Shown: positions 1 to 8,228, counted from the stretch's first letter. The stretch is DNA of 15,851 nt from Planctomycetota bacterium (GCA_021852225.1 JAJZOA010000207.1:1-15851), one strand, 5' to 3'. The notes: generated from the sequence alone by a model not told the origin. Numbers and translations are program-made.

Positions 1-1
1 C

Positions 2-751
2 GCGAAAAAGCGGGTTTTATTTTTCACGAAAAGTTCGGGCTTTGAACACCAGACTATTCGTAGAGTTGGCGGAAAACTTTCGCTTGCTGAAACTATTTTC
101 ACGCATTTTGCCCAAGCCCATGGCTACGCGGTGCATTGCAGTAAGGACGGCCGCCTGTTTGATCCCAGCCGCATTCATCAATGGGACGCATTCGCTTTTT
201 ACACCACCGGAGACCTTACCCAGCGCGGCACCGATGGCCAGCCACCCATGACCAAGGCCGGAAAAAAGGCCTTTCTGAATGCCATATCCGATGGTTGCGG
301 ATTTGTGGGCTTGCACTGCGCTACGGACACTTTTCACAGCAGGCCGGGTAAAATATCAGATTATATTCAGATGATCGGAGGCGAATTTGCCGGACACGGT
401 GGCCAACAGGTAGCCACCAATTTGATTGTCGATTCAAAGTTCCCGGGCATATCAGCGCTGGGGACGAAATCTTTCCGTATGCTGGAAGAATGGTACACTT
501 TTTCCAATCTGGCCAGAGACTTGCACGTGATTACCATGCTGCAAACGCACGGCATGACAGGATCGATTTACCACCGGCCCGATTATCCCAATTGCTGGAT
601 ACGCCAGAACGGCAAGGGACGTGTCTTTTATTCCGCGCTGGGCCACCGCCAGGCCACCTGGAAAAATCCGGCATTTCAGCAACTGGTTATCGGCGGATTG
701 GATTATGTCACACGACAGATACATTCGGACGCGGCAACGGAGTTGCATTGA
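2..751 (+). CDS. ThuA-domain protein (5' end outside window)
   Basis: The frame is open from base 2, so the start codon lies upstream and 249 residues are visible. The first residues (KKRVLFFTKSSGFEHQTI) are the typical N-terminal strand and loop of the ThuA (trehalose-utilisation-like) family, a glutamine-amidotransferase-like fold. Further family signatures follow: a GCGFVGLHCATDTF segment in the middle, GGEFAGHGGQ, and near the C-terminus GRVFYSALGHR followed by W-x-NP-x-FQ. The family is common in planctomycetes and Bacteroidetes next to sugar and oxidoreductase genes. Its biochemical role is poorly defined, so I assign no reaction. Only a few residues appear to be missing, because the N-terminal motif is already present. 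The stop codon overlaps the start of the next gene, which indicates translational coupling. Family call is confident, function is not. Confidence 0.88.
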   Translation, partial: AKKRVLFFTKSSGFEHQTIRRVGGKLSLAETIFTHFAQAHGYAVHCSKDGRLFDPSRIHQWDAFAFYTTGDLTQRGTDGQPPMTKAGKKAFLNAISDGCGFVGLHCATDTFHSRPGKISDYIQMIGGEFAGHGGQQVATNLIVDSKFPGISALGTKSFRMLEEWYTFSNLARDLHVITMLQTHGMTGSIYHRPDYPNCWIRQNGKGRVFYSALGHRQATWKNPAFQQLVIGGLDYVTRQIHSDAATELH

Positions 752-1971
752 AATATATATCGGCGATTCTCCACATTACCGACAAACGCTCCGCGCCATT
801 GCGGGCGACATTGCTGGCCATATTGTGGTGCGCTACACCAGGTCCGTTGCAGGCAGCGCATCCCGTGGGCAATTCGCTGCAGCGGGCCAACCAGCGTGTG
901 CTTTCCATTCTGCGTCAACCGCCGGCAAGCGGCGTGGCGGTTATTTCCCTGGAACTGCGGCCCGGACTTGCACATTCGGGTCTTCAGCCGGGCGATATTA
1001 TTTGCAGAGTGGATGGCTCACCGGTGCGGACGATCCGCCAATTTCGCCACGCCGTTCGGGCCGCACAATCGATCGGTGAAAAAAGTCTTCCCATAATGGT
1101 GGCTCGCGGAAATCAGATTGTGCACCTGCGGCTGCCCCCAGGCATGCCGAGGATCGCCTTAATCTCGGTTACGGCTGGAACTGCAGTTCCCTTAGGGCCG
1201 CCCGCGACGGCACCTGGAAAATTTCACTGGCATGTGAACGACATCCCGACCGTTCAGCCCGGCAGCGGCCAGATACTTGGCCACCATTCCTGGTATCTGC
1301 TGATGCGCAACAAGGAAGTGATCGGGGCGCTGCATTTGGGTATTTGGCGCCACGCCAGCCGCTGGCGGGTGGAATGGAATCAGCAGGCGGTCCGACCGGG
1401 CCCGCTGTCGGCCGCCCGCTGGAATGTTGGCTTGCGGTCCGTCGCCGGCCTGACGGCCAGGCCATGGTGTCTTAGAACGATTTTATGGAGCCAGCCTGGG
1501 CGCATCGTCCGTGCCCGATGGCTGGGCAACAGGCTCAACCTTCGCATAGATGCAGCCGATGGAACAAGTCAAATAAAGCTGACGACAACCCGCCAAATGC
1601 TGATTCCCATGCCTGCGATGGCGCTGCTTGCCGCGGCGATGCCGCATCGCGCCGGCGTGGTGGTGCCTCTTGCGGAAATTTCGACAGACACGCTTGCCAC
1701 GCGACTGAATTGCTCGCTGCAAACGATGGGAATCCAGCCGCTTCATATGGACGGGTTAACCGCAAAAAAGTGCTGGCAGGTGAATGTACTGCGGTTTGCG
1801 GTGTTTCAGGAGGCATTTTTTTTTGCTTCCGACGGCACTCTGCTGGCGATTCAGTTGCCGCATGGCGTACAGGCCGTCCATGTGGCTTCACACGCGGTGG
1901 TCCGGCGAATTATTCCCGCCGCCCGCGTGTCATCCATACCAAAACCAGCCCGCGGGCAATTGCCGCGCTGA
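748..1971 (+). CDS. Secreted PDZ-domain protein of unknown function
   Basis: This 407-residue protein starts best at a TTG (748) that shares four bases with the stop of the ThuA gene. A GGAG lies five bases upstream, and a basic stretch (KR at 13-14), a hydrophobic core (about 18-30) and an LQAA cleavage-like site near residue 37 follow. This is a typical Sec signal peptide, so the product should be exported. Residues 45-130 read as a PDZ domain: GVAVISLELRPGLAHSGLQ, then PGDIICRVDGSPV, then a strand ending in IVHLRLP. No protease domain or catalytic triad is visible before or after it. The remaining 270 residues, rich in Trp, Arg and Ala, match nothing I recognise. A run of nine T (1816-1824) encodes Phe-Phe-Phe. 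Coupling to ThuA suggests joint expression. The reading frame also continues upstream to 490, but that part is a shadow of ThuA. Confidence 0.72.
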   Translation: MKYISAILHITDKRSAPLRATLLAILWCATPGPLQAAHPVGNSLQRANQRVLSILRQPPASGVAVISLELRPGLAHSGLQPGDIICRVDGSPVRTIRQFRHAVRAAQSIGEKSLPIMVARGNQIVHLRLPPGMPRIALISVTAGTAVPLGPPATAPGKFHWHVNDIPTVQPGSGQILGHHSWYLLMRNKEVIGALHLGIWRHASRWRVEWNQQAVRPGPLSAARWNVGLRSVAGLTARPWCLRTILWSQPGRIVRARWLGNRLNLRIDAADGTSQIKLTTTRQMLIPMPAMALLAAAMPHRAGVVVPLAEISTDTLATRLNCSLQTMGIQPLHMDGLTAKKCWQVNVLRFAVFQEAFFFASDGTLLAIQLPHGVQAVHVASHAVVRRIIPAARVSSIPKPARGQLPR

Positions 1972-2002
1972 AGTTTACATATATCAAAAGGCCACGCCAC
2001 GG

Positions 2003-2025
2003 CGACGAACGCGTTATTTTCGTCG
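2003..2025. terminator. Small hairpin between convergent genes
   Basis: CGACGAA (2003-2009) and TTCGTCG (2019-2025) form a perfect 7-bp stem with a 9-base loop. It lies in the 42-base gap between two convergent stop codons and overlaps the end of the PH-domain gene. There is no T tract on either side, so a terminator role is only suggested by position. Confidence 0.25.
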
Positions 2026-2634
2026 GTCCTGCATAGTTCGCACAATCTGCTGATGCACCCGGTCAGGACGGGCAATCCAATGCCATAGACTGTCTGGATG
2101 AATGTGTGTATCCGTCGAAAAGCCAATGCTGCCCAGGCCCAGAAGCCGTTCCAGGGGCGTTCGTATCACTTGAACGTCGCTTAGCTTGCTCAGCGACGCC
2201 TGAAAAAAGACTGGCTGACGAACGCCTTTGATGGTGATAATTCGGCAATTTGTCAGCATATACCAATGCGACAGCCAATCCATAATTGCATACGCAACCC
2301 GCACGGCGATCAGAATGGCCGGTAATGAGATAAGTGTCTGGAACTCCAGCCAATGGTTCGCCATTGCCCGTGGCCCCAGCCAAACCGCCAGCAGCACCAC
2401 GACTGCGGAAAAACGCAGACTGCTGGCCAGCAGATACCAGACCGATGGTCGGACCAGAAGAATTACAATTTCATTGCCATGCAGAAGCCCTTCCGGCCCC
2501 CGACCGGTTATGGCCATCGCCGAAGCCGCATCCCCCGCGACCGGTTGGGCGGGCCGCATCGCTGGGCCGGAATTAGTGTCGATATTAATGTCGACCCGGC
2601 TTCGGAACATGGGGTGGCTGTTTCTCCATTTCAT
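2014..2634 (-). CDS. PH-domain (bPH_2/YdbS-like) membrane protein
   Basis: With the ATG at 2634 the protein has 206 residues. Two hydrophobic segments (about 65-87 and 98-121) form a membrane hairpin. They are followed by the bacterial PH signature: YMLTNCRIITIKGVRQ, a Leu-rich strand (SLSKLSDVQVI) and RLLGLGSIGFST. This is the pattern of the YdbS/YdbT-type bPH_2 family, small membrane proteins of largely unknown role. The first 50 residues are polar, look disordered and lie on the N-terminal side. The start is uncertain: the frame opens at a TTG at 2679 and a second ATG lies at 2610, and none of the three has a good Shine-Dalgarno sequence. The gene converges on the PDZ gene with 42 bases between stop codons and lies downstream of the acidic-protein gene on the same strand. 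Confidence 0.75.
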   Translation of the reverse strand: MKWRNSHPMFRSRVDINIDTNSGPAMRPAQPVAGDAASAMAITGRGPEGLLHGNEIVILLVRPSVWYLLASSLRFSAVVVLLAVWLGPRAMANHWLEFQTLISLPAILIAVRVAYAIMDWLSHWYMLTNCRIITIKGVRQPVFFQASLSKLSDVQVIRTPLERLLGLGSIGFSTDTHIHPDSLWHWIARPDRVHQQIVRTMQDRRK

Positions 2635-2798
2635 ACCAACGCCAGTGTAACGCCGAACGCAGATGAAAAAAACCAACAACGGTGACGAACGGCAGCCGAT
2701 TTGTGCGGACGTGAAACAGGCCGGGACTGCCGGTGTTTATCCGAAGCGCGTCTTGCTTGAACTTTCAAATAAGGCCGCGAGTCGCCAAGCAATGGCAA

Positions 2799-3212
2799 TC
2801 ATTCATCTTCATCCTCTTCATAGAAGATGTCGTCTTCATCATCCATGTCATCGTCTTCGAAGTCGTCATCCAGGTCGTCTTCGGTGTCAAAGTCGTCGTC
2901 TTCGTCATCGTCGTCGTCCTCATCATCGTCCTCCAGATCATCCTCATCTTCATCCTCCAACTCATCCTCTTCCGGGTCGCGACGGCGTTTGGCCATCGAT
3001 TCAAGTCCCGGCGTATCGCCCATATCTGCCTGAAGTTCAGCCAGGAGCCGCATGGTTGCCTTCCCGGCCTCGGCAACCGTTACAAAGCCGATGACCGGAA
3101 CCACGACCGGCAGACTCCGCGAAAAAAACATTTTCAGGGAAACGTCTCCGGCTGCCGTCGCTATCCGTTCAAGAAATTCAGATTTGCCAGAGGAAAGGAG
3201 GTTACACGTCAT
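2799..3212 (-). CDS. Small protein with hyperacidic Asp/Glu tail
   Basis: This is a 137-residue protein with a clear ATG at 3212, preceded by GGAG eight bases upstream. Residues 1-74 look like an ordered, partly hydrophobic domain: SEFLERIATAAGDVSLKMFF, then PVVVPVIGFVTVAEAGKA, then an amphipathic LLAELQ stretch. I recognise no family. A short basic patch (KRRR, 75-78) is followed by a 59-residue tail in which 48 residues are Asp or Glu, with single Leu, Phe, Met or Ile residues spaced through it and an IFY triplet near the end. The tail must be disordered and strongly negative. It could bind basic partners, mimic nucleic acid or chelate cations, but none of this is shown. The GAY/GAR-rich DNA makes the opposite strand read as poly-Ser, which is a shadow. 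A TATAAA-like -10 on this strand (3238-3243) would give a leader of about 19 bases, without a clear -35. Confidence 0.7.
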   Translation of the reverse strand: MTCNLLSSGKSEFLERIATAAGDVSLKMFFSRSLPVVVPVIGFVTVAEAGKATMRLLAELQADMGDTPGLESMAKRRRDPEEDELEDEDEDDLEDDDEDDDDDEDDDFDTEDDLDDDFEDDDMDDEDDIFYEEDEDE

Positions 3213-3324
3213 ATCATTTTCTCCATTGCGCCGCAGTTTTATACGCGGCCTGACTCATTTATCGGTTCAGCACCAGCGTTTTGTGTACCGTGGCCCCATC
3301 GCGTTATGGCGGCCCGGCCACCGG

Positions 3325-3393
3325 CCGACAATCAACCGAACGCCGGTAAAATACTTGGAATTTTGGACAAGTCAATCCCTCTGCGGGTAAATT
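3325..3393 (+). promoter_or_regulatory. Possible promoter region of coaD
   Basis: Two overlapping weak sigma70-like candidates precede coaD. One is CCGACA (3325-3330), a 16-base spacer and TAAAAT (3347-3352). The other is TGGACA (3364-3369), an 18-base spacer and TAAATT (3388-3393). The second gives the shorter leader, about 70 bases. Neither is strong. Confidence 0.25.
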
Positions 3394-3471
3394 GGTAGTT
3401 CATCGGCTGGCTGAATGCCGACTATTGCCCGCGACGGTCCGCGTCCGCTGCCCTTTCTGGAGATTATTGCC

Positions 3472-3999
3472 ATGTCCCAAGAGCGTAAAATAGCCGTATT
3501 CCCCGGCACTTTCGACCCTCCAACACTCGGCCATCTGGATGTCATCATGCGGGGCCGGAAACTGTTTGACCACATGATTGTCGCGATTGGCAAAAATCCT
3601 GAAAAATCGGAATTATTCCCGTTAACTGAACGACTGGAGATGATTCGCGAACTTTTACGCCATACGTCCAATGTCACAGTGGAGGCCTATGATGGCCTGA
3701 CCGTCGGCCTGGTACAGGAGCGCGGTGCTGTCGCCATTGTCCGCGGCCTGCGCAACATGACCGACCTGGATTACGAATTTCAACTGGCGTTGACCAATCG
3801 TGCGGTGGCCCAGGTGGAAACTGTTTTTATTATGACCAATGAAAAATTCGGCTTTACCAGCAGCAGCCTCATCCGTCAGATTGCCGCGCTCGGCGGGGAC
3901 CTGGCTAACCTTGGCGGGTTTCTGCCGCCCCTGGTTATTGAACGGCTGCAAGCATATCGCAAAGAGCGAAAAGGCCCGTTTGCCGCAACACCGCAATGA
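3472..3999 (+). CDS. coaD: Phosphopantetheine adenylyltransferase
   Basis: CoaD transfers the AMP moiety of ATP to 4'-phosphopantetheine, giving dephospho-CoA, the penultimate step of coenzyme A synthesis in the cytoplasm. The 175-residue product has the expected family length, slightly long at the C-terminus. Seen motifs: the nucleotidyltransferase TxGH signature at T18-H21 inside AVFPGTFDPPTLGHLD, RGLRNMTDLDYE at 91-102 and TSSSLIR at 129-135, the ATP-binding serines. The frame is open from 3415, but the ATG at 3472 is preferred because the protein then begins directly before the conserved first strand and has a GGAG nine bases upstream. It is divergent from the acidic-protein gene and converges on the zinc-ribbon gene, so it seems to be transcribed alone. 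Confidence 0.96.
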   Translation: MSQERKIAVFPGTFDPPTLGHLDVIMRGRKLFDHMIVAIGKNPEKSELFPLTERLEMIRELLRHTSNVTVEAYDGLTVGLVQERGAVAIVRGLRNMTDLDYEFQLALTNRAVAQVETVFIMTNEKFGFTSSSLIRQIAALGGDLANLGGFLPPLVIERLQAYRKERKGPFAATPQ

Positions 4000-4047
4000 T
4001 CATTCAACGCGCGACTCGCCTATGCGGCAGAGTGCCGACCAGAGCAC

Positions 4048-4359
4048 TTATTCGGCGCTGGTTGTCGCGGGCACAGCAGTCGTCGCCGGCGCAGTGGGAG
4101 CCGCCGCATTGGGCTTAATCATTCCCAGCGCCCCAAGAGAAATCAGGGCTGTGTATCCGCAATTGCGGCAAATAAGCGCTGCCAGCGGCATGGCCGAACC
4201 GGGAAATTTAATTTCACCCGATTTCTCAAACACCGGTGCGGAAACCGGGACATCGTTAATCACCCATTGTGTTTGTTTGCAAAGCGGGCATTCGGGCTTG
4301 GCAACGCGCTGCTGAAGAGCCTGGGCGACCGCGGGAATAAAATTGTCGAATGGCGCCAT
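4048..4359 (-). CDS. Small zinc-ribbon protein
   Basis: The 103-residue protein has an excellent ribosome binding site (AGGAG seven bases before the ATG at 4359). Two CxxC knuckles, C24-x2-C27 (ECPLCKQ) and C64-x2-C67 (ICRNCGY), 36 residues apart, should bind one zinc ion in a rubredoxin-like ribbon. The stretch between them holds short strands (WVINDVPVSAPVF). A hydrophobic region (about 68-80) and a low-complexity Ala/Pro/Thr tail follow. Small proteins of this layout are widespread and mostly uncharacterised, so I give no function. It lies 244 bases downstream of pgsA on the same strand, and may have its own promoter, though I could not identify one in that gap. It is convergent with coaD. 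Confidence 0.72.
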   Translation of the reverse strand: MAPFDNFIPAVAQALQQRVAKPECPLCKQTQWVINDVPVSAPVFEKSGEIKFPGSAMPLAALICRNCGYTALISLGALGMIKPNAAAPTAPATTAVPATTSAE

Positions 4360-4603
4360 TGAAATCTCCTGCTTGATTTATCTACTTTCATTCATGTTTA
4401 CAGTTTAAGGGTCTTTGTCGCGGTCCGATTGCCGCCAACCCGTGCAACTTGCGCCTTATGTGTTACCCGCCAATCATAAAAAGTGCAACCAGCGCGCTGC
4501 CAGACCTTGGGCATCCGAGCGTCGCGCTGTGCCCGCCAAAAGTTCAATCTGTGGATAATCGGCAAGCGGATGAATCTGGCATCGGCAAAAATGTTCCGGC
4601 CGA

Positions 4604-5242
4604 TCAGGCGGGTCTCATAACGCGCCAGCCACTGACAATATATTGCCACGCCGATACCACCGTGACCAGAACGGTCAGCCAGATTGCCGCATCCCGCGCC
4701 ACAAGCAGCCCATACAGCACCATACTGCCGCGCAACGGAGAGGCGGCCATAAAACAGACCACCACGCCACCAACGGCGATGGATTGAAAAAACATTTTCA
4801 GTTTTCCCATCCATTTGGCGCGAAAGTCTATCCCGCGTGATTCCGCCAAACCGCGAATGCCGGTCACCAGAAATTCGCGGGCAATCAGTACCACCGCCAT
4901 CCAGGGGGCGATTCCAGTGGGCGAATAGATCGCCGGATGCGAGCAGGCATTAAGAACCGCCGCCGGGACCACCGGCGAACAGAAAAACACAAACGCCCCG
5001 CAAATAAGAATTTTATCGGCAAAAGGATCCACCACCCTGCCAAAAGCGCTTTCCACTTTCCATGATCGCGCCAGATAGCCATCCAGCACGTCGCTACCCG
5101 TGGCCAGCAGAAAAAGTCCGAAGCAAACCACCATCAGGTCGGTAAAATGGTTGGCATCCACGCGAACGTTAATGGCAATAAAAAACAAGGCGGTAATCAC
5201 CAGCCGGCTCACGGTAATCAAGTTAGGCACATGCCGATACAT
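4604..5242 (-). CDS. pgsA: CDP-diacylglycerol--glycerol-3-phosphate 3-phosphatidyltransferase
   Basis: PgsA is an integral membrane enzyme that joins CDP-diacylglycerol and glycerol-3-phosphate to phosphatidylglycerol phosphate, the committed step to phosphatidylglycerol. The CDP-alcohol phosphotransferase signature is complete: D51, D54-G55, A58-R59, then eight residues to G68, D72 and D76. The N-terminal NLITVSRLVIT motif and several hydrophobic membrane segments fit the family, as does the 212-residue length. I chose the ATG at 5242, with AGGTG about seven bases upstream, because it places the start directly before the conserved PNLIT motif. The frame opens further upstream at 5299. The gene follows rimO with a 68-base gap, an arrangement seen in many bacteria, so the two are probably cotranscribed. 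The specific substrate (glycerol-3-phosphate rather than another alcohol) is inferred from similarity and context. Confidence 0.9.
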   Translation of the reverse strand: MYRHVPNLITVSRLVITALFFIAINVRVDANHFTDLMVVCFGLFLLATGSDVLDGYLARSWKVESAFGRVVDPFADKILICGAFVFFCSPVVPAAVLNACSHPAIYSPTGIAPWMAVVLIAREFLVTGIRGLAESRGIDFRAKWMGKLKMFFQSIAVGGVVVCFMAASPLRGSMVLYGLLVARDAAIWLTVLVTVVSAWQYIVSGWRVMRPA

Positions 5243-5310
5243 TACGCACACCTGTTCATGTCTGGTAGCGCCGCCCAGCGCCACGGCCCATCCGCCCACT
5301 GTCGCGCCAG

Positions 5311-6828
5311 TTAACCCACCACAGGTAAGGCAACCCGCCCCGTGCCCGGGGAAGACCGGCTGCCCGTCAGCGCCCGGCCCATCAGATCATAGTGCTTGAA
5401 TTCCTGAATTTCGACTTTCAGCAGTTCGCCCGGACTCGCCGCATATCCGCGCACAAATACCTGTCCGTCAATATCCGGTGCCTGCCCGGCATGCCGGCCG
5501 ATAGCGGTCCGCTTCGCCTTATCCACGGAATCGACCAGCACCTCCAGCACGCGCCCCACCATAGCCTGATTTTTTTTCAGCACAATGGCCTGCTGTGCGA
5601 GCATGATTTCTTCCTTGCGCCGTGCCACCACATTCGCCGCCACCGCCTCATTCTGCCAAAGCTTTCCCGCCGGCGTTTGCGGTTCGGGCGAATATTCAAA
5701 TACACCGAGGCAGTCAAATTCAAAATCCTGAACAAACTTCAGCAGTTCACGATGCTGCGTTTCGGTTTCGCCAGGAAAACCACTGATAAACGTGGTGCGG
5801 ATGTTCATGCCGGGAATCCAGCGTCGCAATTTCTCCAGCAGTGTTTCAATCTGTTTTCGCGTTACCTTGCGCCGCATGGCGTAAAGAATATCGTCATGAA
5901 TGTGCTGCAGCGGCATGTCAATGTATTTGACAAGATGCGGAGCATCGGCAATCGCGCGGATCATATCATCCGTAAAACAACTTGGATACGCATACATTAG
6001 CCGCAGCCACCCGACATTGGGCAACGAATCCAACGCACTGAGCATTCCGGAAAGTCCCTGCCCCGGACCGTCATAGTTTATGTCCGTACCGTAGCTGGTC
6101 GTATCCTGGCCGATTAAATTTAATTCAAATGCGCCATCGGCTATTAATTCTGTTGCCTCCCGCAGTATCCGGTCCAGTGGTTTGCTTCTCATGCGGCCGC
6201 GAATGCTTGGTATGGTGCAGAACGTACAGCCCTGATTGCACCCTTCCGACACACGCAAATAAGCAAAATGCCGGGGTGTCAGCCGCAACCTCGCGTCATC
6301 GTATTCCTGATACCCCGCCTTGGTACGATCGTGGCGGGAAATCATTTGAGTAACCGAGTGAAAAGGCCCCAAATTTTTGTCAGCATCGCGAATATCTGCC
6401 TCAGGCCCTCTGACCGCCCGAACTATATTTTCGCGGTCGAACACACCGACCAGCGCGTCAATTCCTGGAGCTTCATCCAGCAGGCGGGATTTATCGCGCT
6501 GTACCAGGCATCCGGCCACGACCACCCGTACCGGACGCCCCTGCCGCGCCGCCGCCTGTTTGGTTTCCAGCGCCTCGCGAATGACCGACAACCCCTCCTG
6601 ACGACTGGCATCCAGAAAGCCACAGGTATTGATCACAATCACATCCGCCGATGCGTGATCGGGCGTAACACCAATTCCATCCGCAGCCAGCAGACCGAGC
6701 ATACGTTCTGAATCAACCAGATTTTTCGGACAGCCCAGCGATACAAATGCCACCGATTCCACGCCGGATGCGGTGGCGGGTGTGCGACTGCGCGTCGTGT
6801 TCTTTCCGCGTTTGGGTAAACCTGCCAT
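5311..6828 (-). CDS. rimO: Ribosomal protein S12 methylthiotransferase RimO
   Basis: RimO is a radical-SAM enzyme with two [4Fe-4S] clusters that adds a methylthio group to a conserved aspartate of ribosomal protein S12. Counting from the ATG at 6828 (505 residues), the N-terminal domain carries the first-cluster cysteines C33 (VSLGCPKN), C69 (INTCGF) and C107 (VAGC). The radical-SAM motif is CNQGCTFC (C197, C201, C204). The C-terminal part is a TRAM domain ending in LMGRAL. SLGCPKNLVDSE and the PSIRGRMRSKP motif distinguish RimO from MiaB. The protein is longer than the usual 430-450 residues, by about 25 residues at the N-terminus and some 20 at the C-terminus. An in-frame GTG at 6846 is an alternative start, and neither start has a strong Shine-Dalgarno. 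A run of eight A on the coding strand (5570-5577) encodes Lys-Lys-Asn. It is upstream of pgsA on the same strand. Confidence 0.95.
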   Translation of the reverse strand: MAGLPKRGKNTTRSRTPATASGVESVAFVSLGCPKNLVDSERMLGLLAADGIGVTPDHASADVIVINTCGFLDASRQEGLSVIREALETKQAAARQGRPVRVVVAGCLVQRDKSRLLDEAPGIDALVGVFDRENIVRAVRGPEADIRDADKNLGPFHSVTQMISRHDRTKAGYQEYDDARLRLTPRHFAYLRVSEGCNQGCTFCTIPSIRGRMRSKPLDRILREATELIADGAFELNLIGQDTTSYGTDINYDGPGQGLSGMLSALDSLPNVGWLRLMYAYPSCFTDDMIRAIADAPHLVKYIDMPLQHIHDDILYAMRRKVTRKQIETLLEKLRRWIPGMNIRTTFISGFPGETETQHRELLKFVQDFEFDCLGVFEYSPEPQTPAGKLWQNEAVAANVVARRKEEIMLAQQAIVLKKNQAMVGRVLEVLVDSVDKAKRTAIGRHAGQAPDIDGQVFVRGYAASPGELLKVEIQEFKHYDLMGRALTGSRSSPGTGRVALPVVG

Positions 6829-6998
6829 AGCAACTCTGAAATCCACAATTCCGGGAAAACGCCCGGCCTCTGCCGCAACGGCAAAACCGCCGCGCGCTCA
6901 TTGCCAATATCAGTCCAGAATAGCAGAATCAGTCCTCAACGGCCAGAACAGACTCTTACCGGCGTTCGAACTGAAGAGCGATTTTTTACCCGGTGTGG

Positions 6999-7027
6999 TT
7001 AACCCGCGGAACGTTATCTGCTAAACT
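6999..7027 (+). promoter_or_regulatory. Possible sigma70-like promoter of the aldo/keto reductase
   Basis: TTAACC (6999-7004) and TAAACT (7022-7027) are separated by 17 bases and match four of six consensus positions each. They would give a leader of about 35 bases with a GGAG before the ATG at 7069. This is a weak match. Confidence 0.3.
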
Positions 7028-7068
7028 GATGCCGGAGAAAATTGTTCGCATTGACGGAGTTTTAACCC

Positions 7069-8190
7069 ATGCGTTATCGGATCATCCCTGGAACGGACAT
7101 CAAGGTTTCGGAACTTTCTTTTGGCAATTTTATTTTCGGCAGCTTCATGTGGGGCAAAACCGCCGCCGATGAACCGGAAGGCATTCGTCTGCAGAATGAG
7201 GCCTTTGACCTGGGAGTGAATTTCTTTGACACCGCCGACGCCTACGACAATGGCCGCGCCGAAAAGCTGATGGTGGATACATTGCGTTACGCCGGTCGTG
7301 ACAAAATCGTGCTTTCCACAAAGTTCGGCTACGATTTTTATTCTGATCCCGGCACAGAAGGATCCCACAAGGAACGTCGACAGGATTTTTCGCCGGAGTT
7401 TCTCCAGAAGGCGCTGGAAGAGTCACTTAAACGGCTGCAGACCGATTACATAGACCTGTGGCAGGCTCATAACCTGAAACTGTGGCAGATGAATGACGAT
7501 TTGCTCCGCACGCTGGAAACACTTCAACGTTGTGGAAAAATCCGCACTTGGGGCGTGGCGCTTGGGCCGGCCATCGGCTGGCGGGATGAAGGAGTCGTGG
7601 CGCTGCAACAGTGGAAAGCGCCCACGGTCCAAACGGTTTTTAACATGCTTGAACAGCATCCGGGTCGGGAGTTTTGTGAAATTGCCGCGCATACCGGTAC
7701 TGCGGGCATTATCAGCCGCGTGCCGCACAGTTCCGGTATTCTGCAGGATATGTACAACGAAAACAGTACCTTTACCGATCATCGCAAATACCGTGATCGA
7801 AATTGGCTTATTTACGGCCTGAAAAAAGTCGAAAAGCTGCGGCATATTCAAAAACAACATTCCGGAACCATGGGCCAGTTGGCCATCCGCTGGCTGTTAA
7901 CCTGGCCCACACTGGTCAGCGTACAGCCCAATATCAACACCAGCGCAGAACTTGCTGAATTTGCCGCCGCCTGTGATGGCAAATATCTGTCACCCGAGGA
8001 AATGCGGGAAATTCAGAATCTGGTCGAAACTGATTTTGGCCTTGGGCCAGACGCCCATGCCTGCGATATTAAAAGCAGTGTGGATATTTCCGGCGCCACG
8101 CGAAGCATATATCAGCGCGGCTGCCCGACACCGTCCCTGCCTTTTGTGCTTGGCGGAAATACTACCGTGCCAGCGGGTGCCGGTCGTTAA
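7069..8190 (+). CDS. Aldo/keto reductase
   Basis: The 373-residue protein is an aldo/keto reductase with a TIM-barrel fold that reduces carbonyls or oxidises alcohols with NAD(P)H. The catalytic tetrad is visible: D54 and Y59 in NFFDTADAYDNG, K85 in STKFGY, and H134 in DLWQAHN. The N-terminal YRIIPGTDIKVSELSFG is the usual beta-hairpin entry. The cofactor-binding end is weaker: the region around residues 270-300 (LAIRWLLTWPTLVSVQPNINTSAEL) is in the expected place. A C-terminal stretch of about 45 residues with Cys and Pro is longer than in the basic family. The start ATG has GGAG nine bases upstream. The next gene follows after 38 bases, so they likely form an operon. The sugar or aldehyde substrate cannot be told from sequence. 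Confidence 0.9.
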   Translation: MRYRIIPGTDIKVSELSFGNFIFGSFMWGKTAADEPEGIRLQNEAFDLGVNFFDTADAYDNGRAEKLMVDTLRYAGRDKIVLSTKFGYDFYSDPGTEGSHKERRQDFSPEFLQKALEESLKRLQTDYIDLWQAHNLKLWQMNDDLLRTLETLQRCGKIRTWGVALGPAIGWRDEGVVALQQWKAPTVQTVFNMLEQHPGREFCEIAAHTGTAGIISRVPHSSGILQDMYNENSTFTDHRKYRDRNWLIYGLKKVEKLRHIQKQHSGTMGQLAIRWLLTWPTLVSVQPNINTSAELAEFAAACDGKYLSPEEMREIQNLVETDFGLGPDAHACDIKSSVDISGATRSIYQRGCPTPSLPFVLGGNTTVPAGAGR

Positions 8191-8228
8191 AAACCTGCAT
8201 TTGCTTCGCTTCATGGGAACCACCGGCT

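Noticed and set aside
2827..3033. Plus-strand frame encoding nearly pure Ser (MSSSSSMSSSS...)
   Set aside because: It is the reverse complement of the GAY/GAR-rich acidic tail on the minus strand. The minus-strand gene has a ribosome binding site and an ordinary N-terminal domain, and this frame has neither.
4581..4604. ATCGGC/GCCGAT hairpin at the end of pgsA
   Set aside because: The stem is only 6 bp with a 12-base loop and no T tract follows, so it is too weak to call a terminator.
4398..4814. Minus-strand frame of 138 residues overlapping pgsA and running into the gap
   Set aside because: It overlaps the C-terminal part of the well-supported pgsA in another frame and matches no family.
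6963..6985. GTTCGAA before a T-rich stretch, resembling a tRNA T-loop
   Set aside because: The flanking bases do not form a T stem, and no acceptor or anticodon arm is found nearby.
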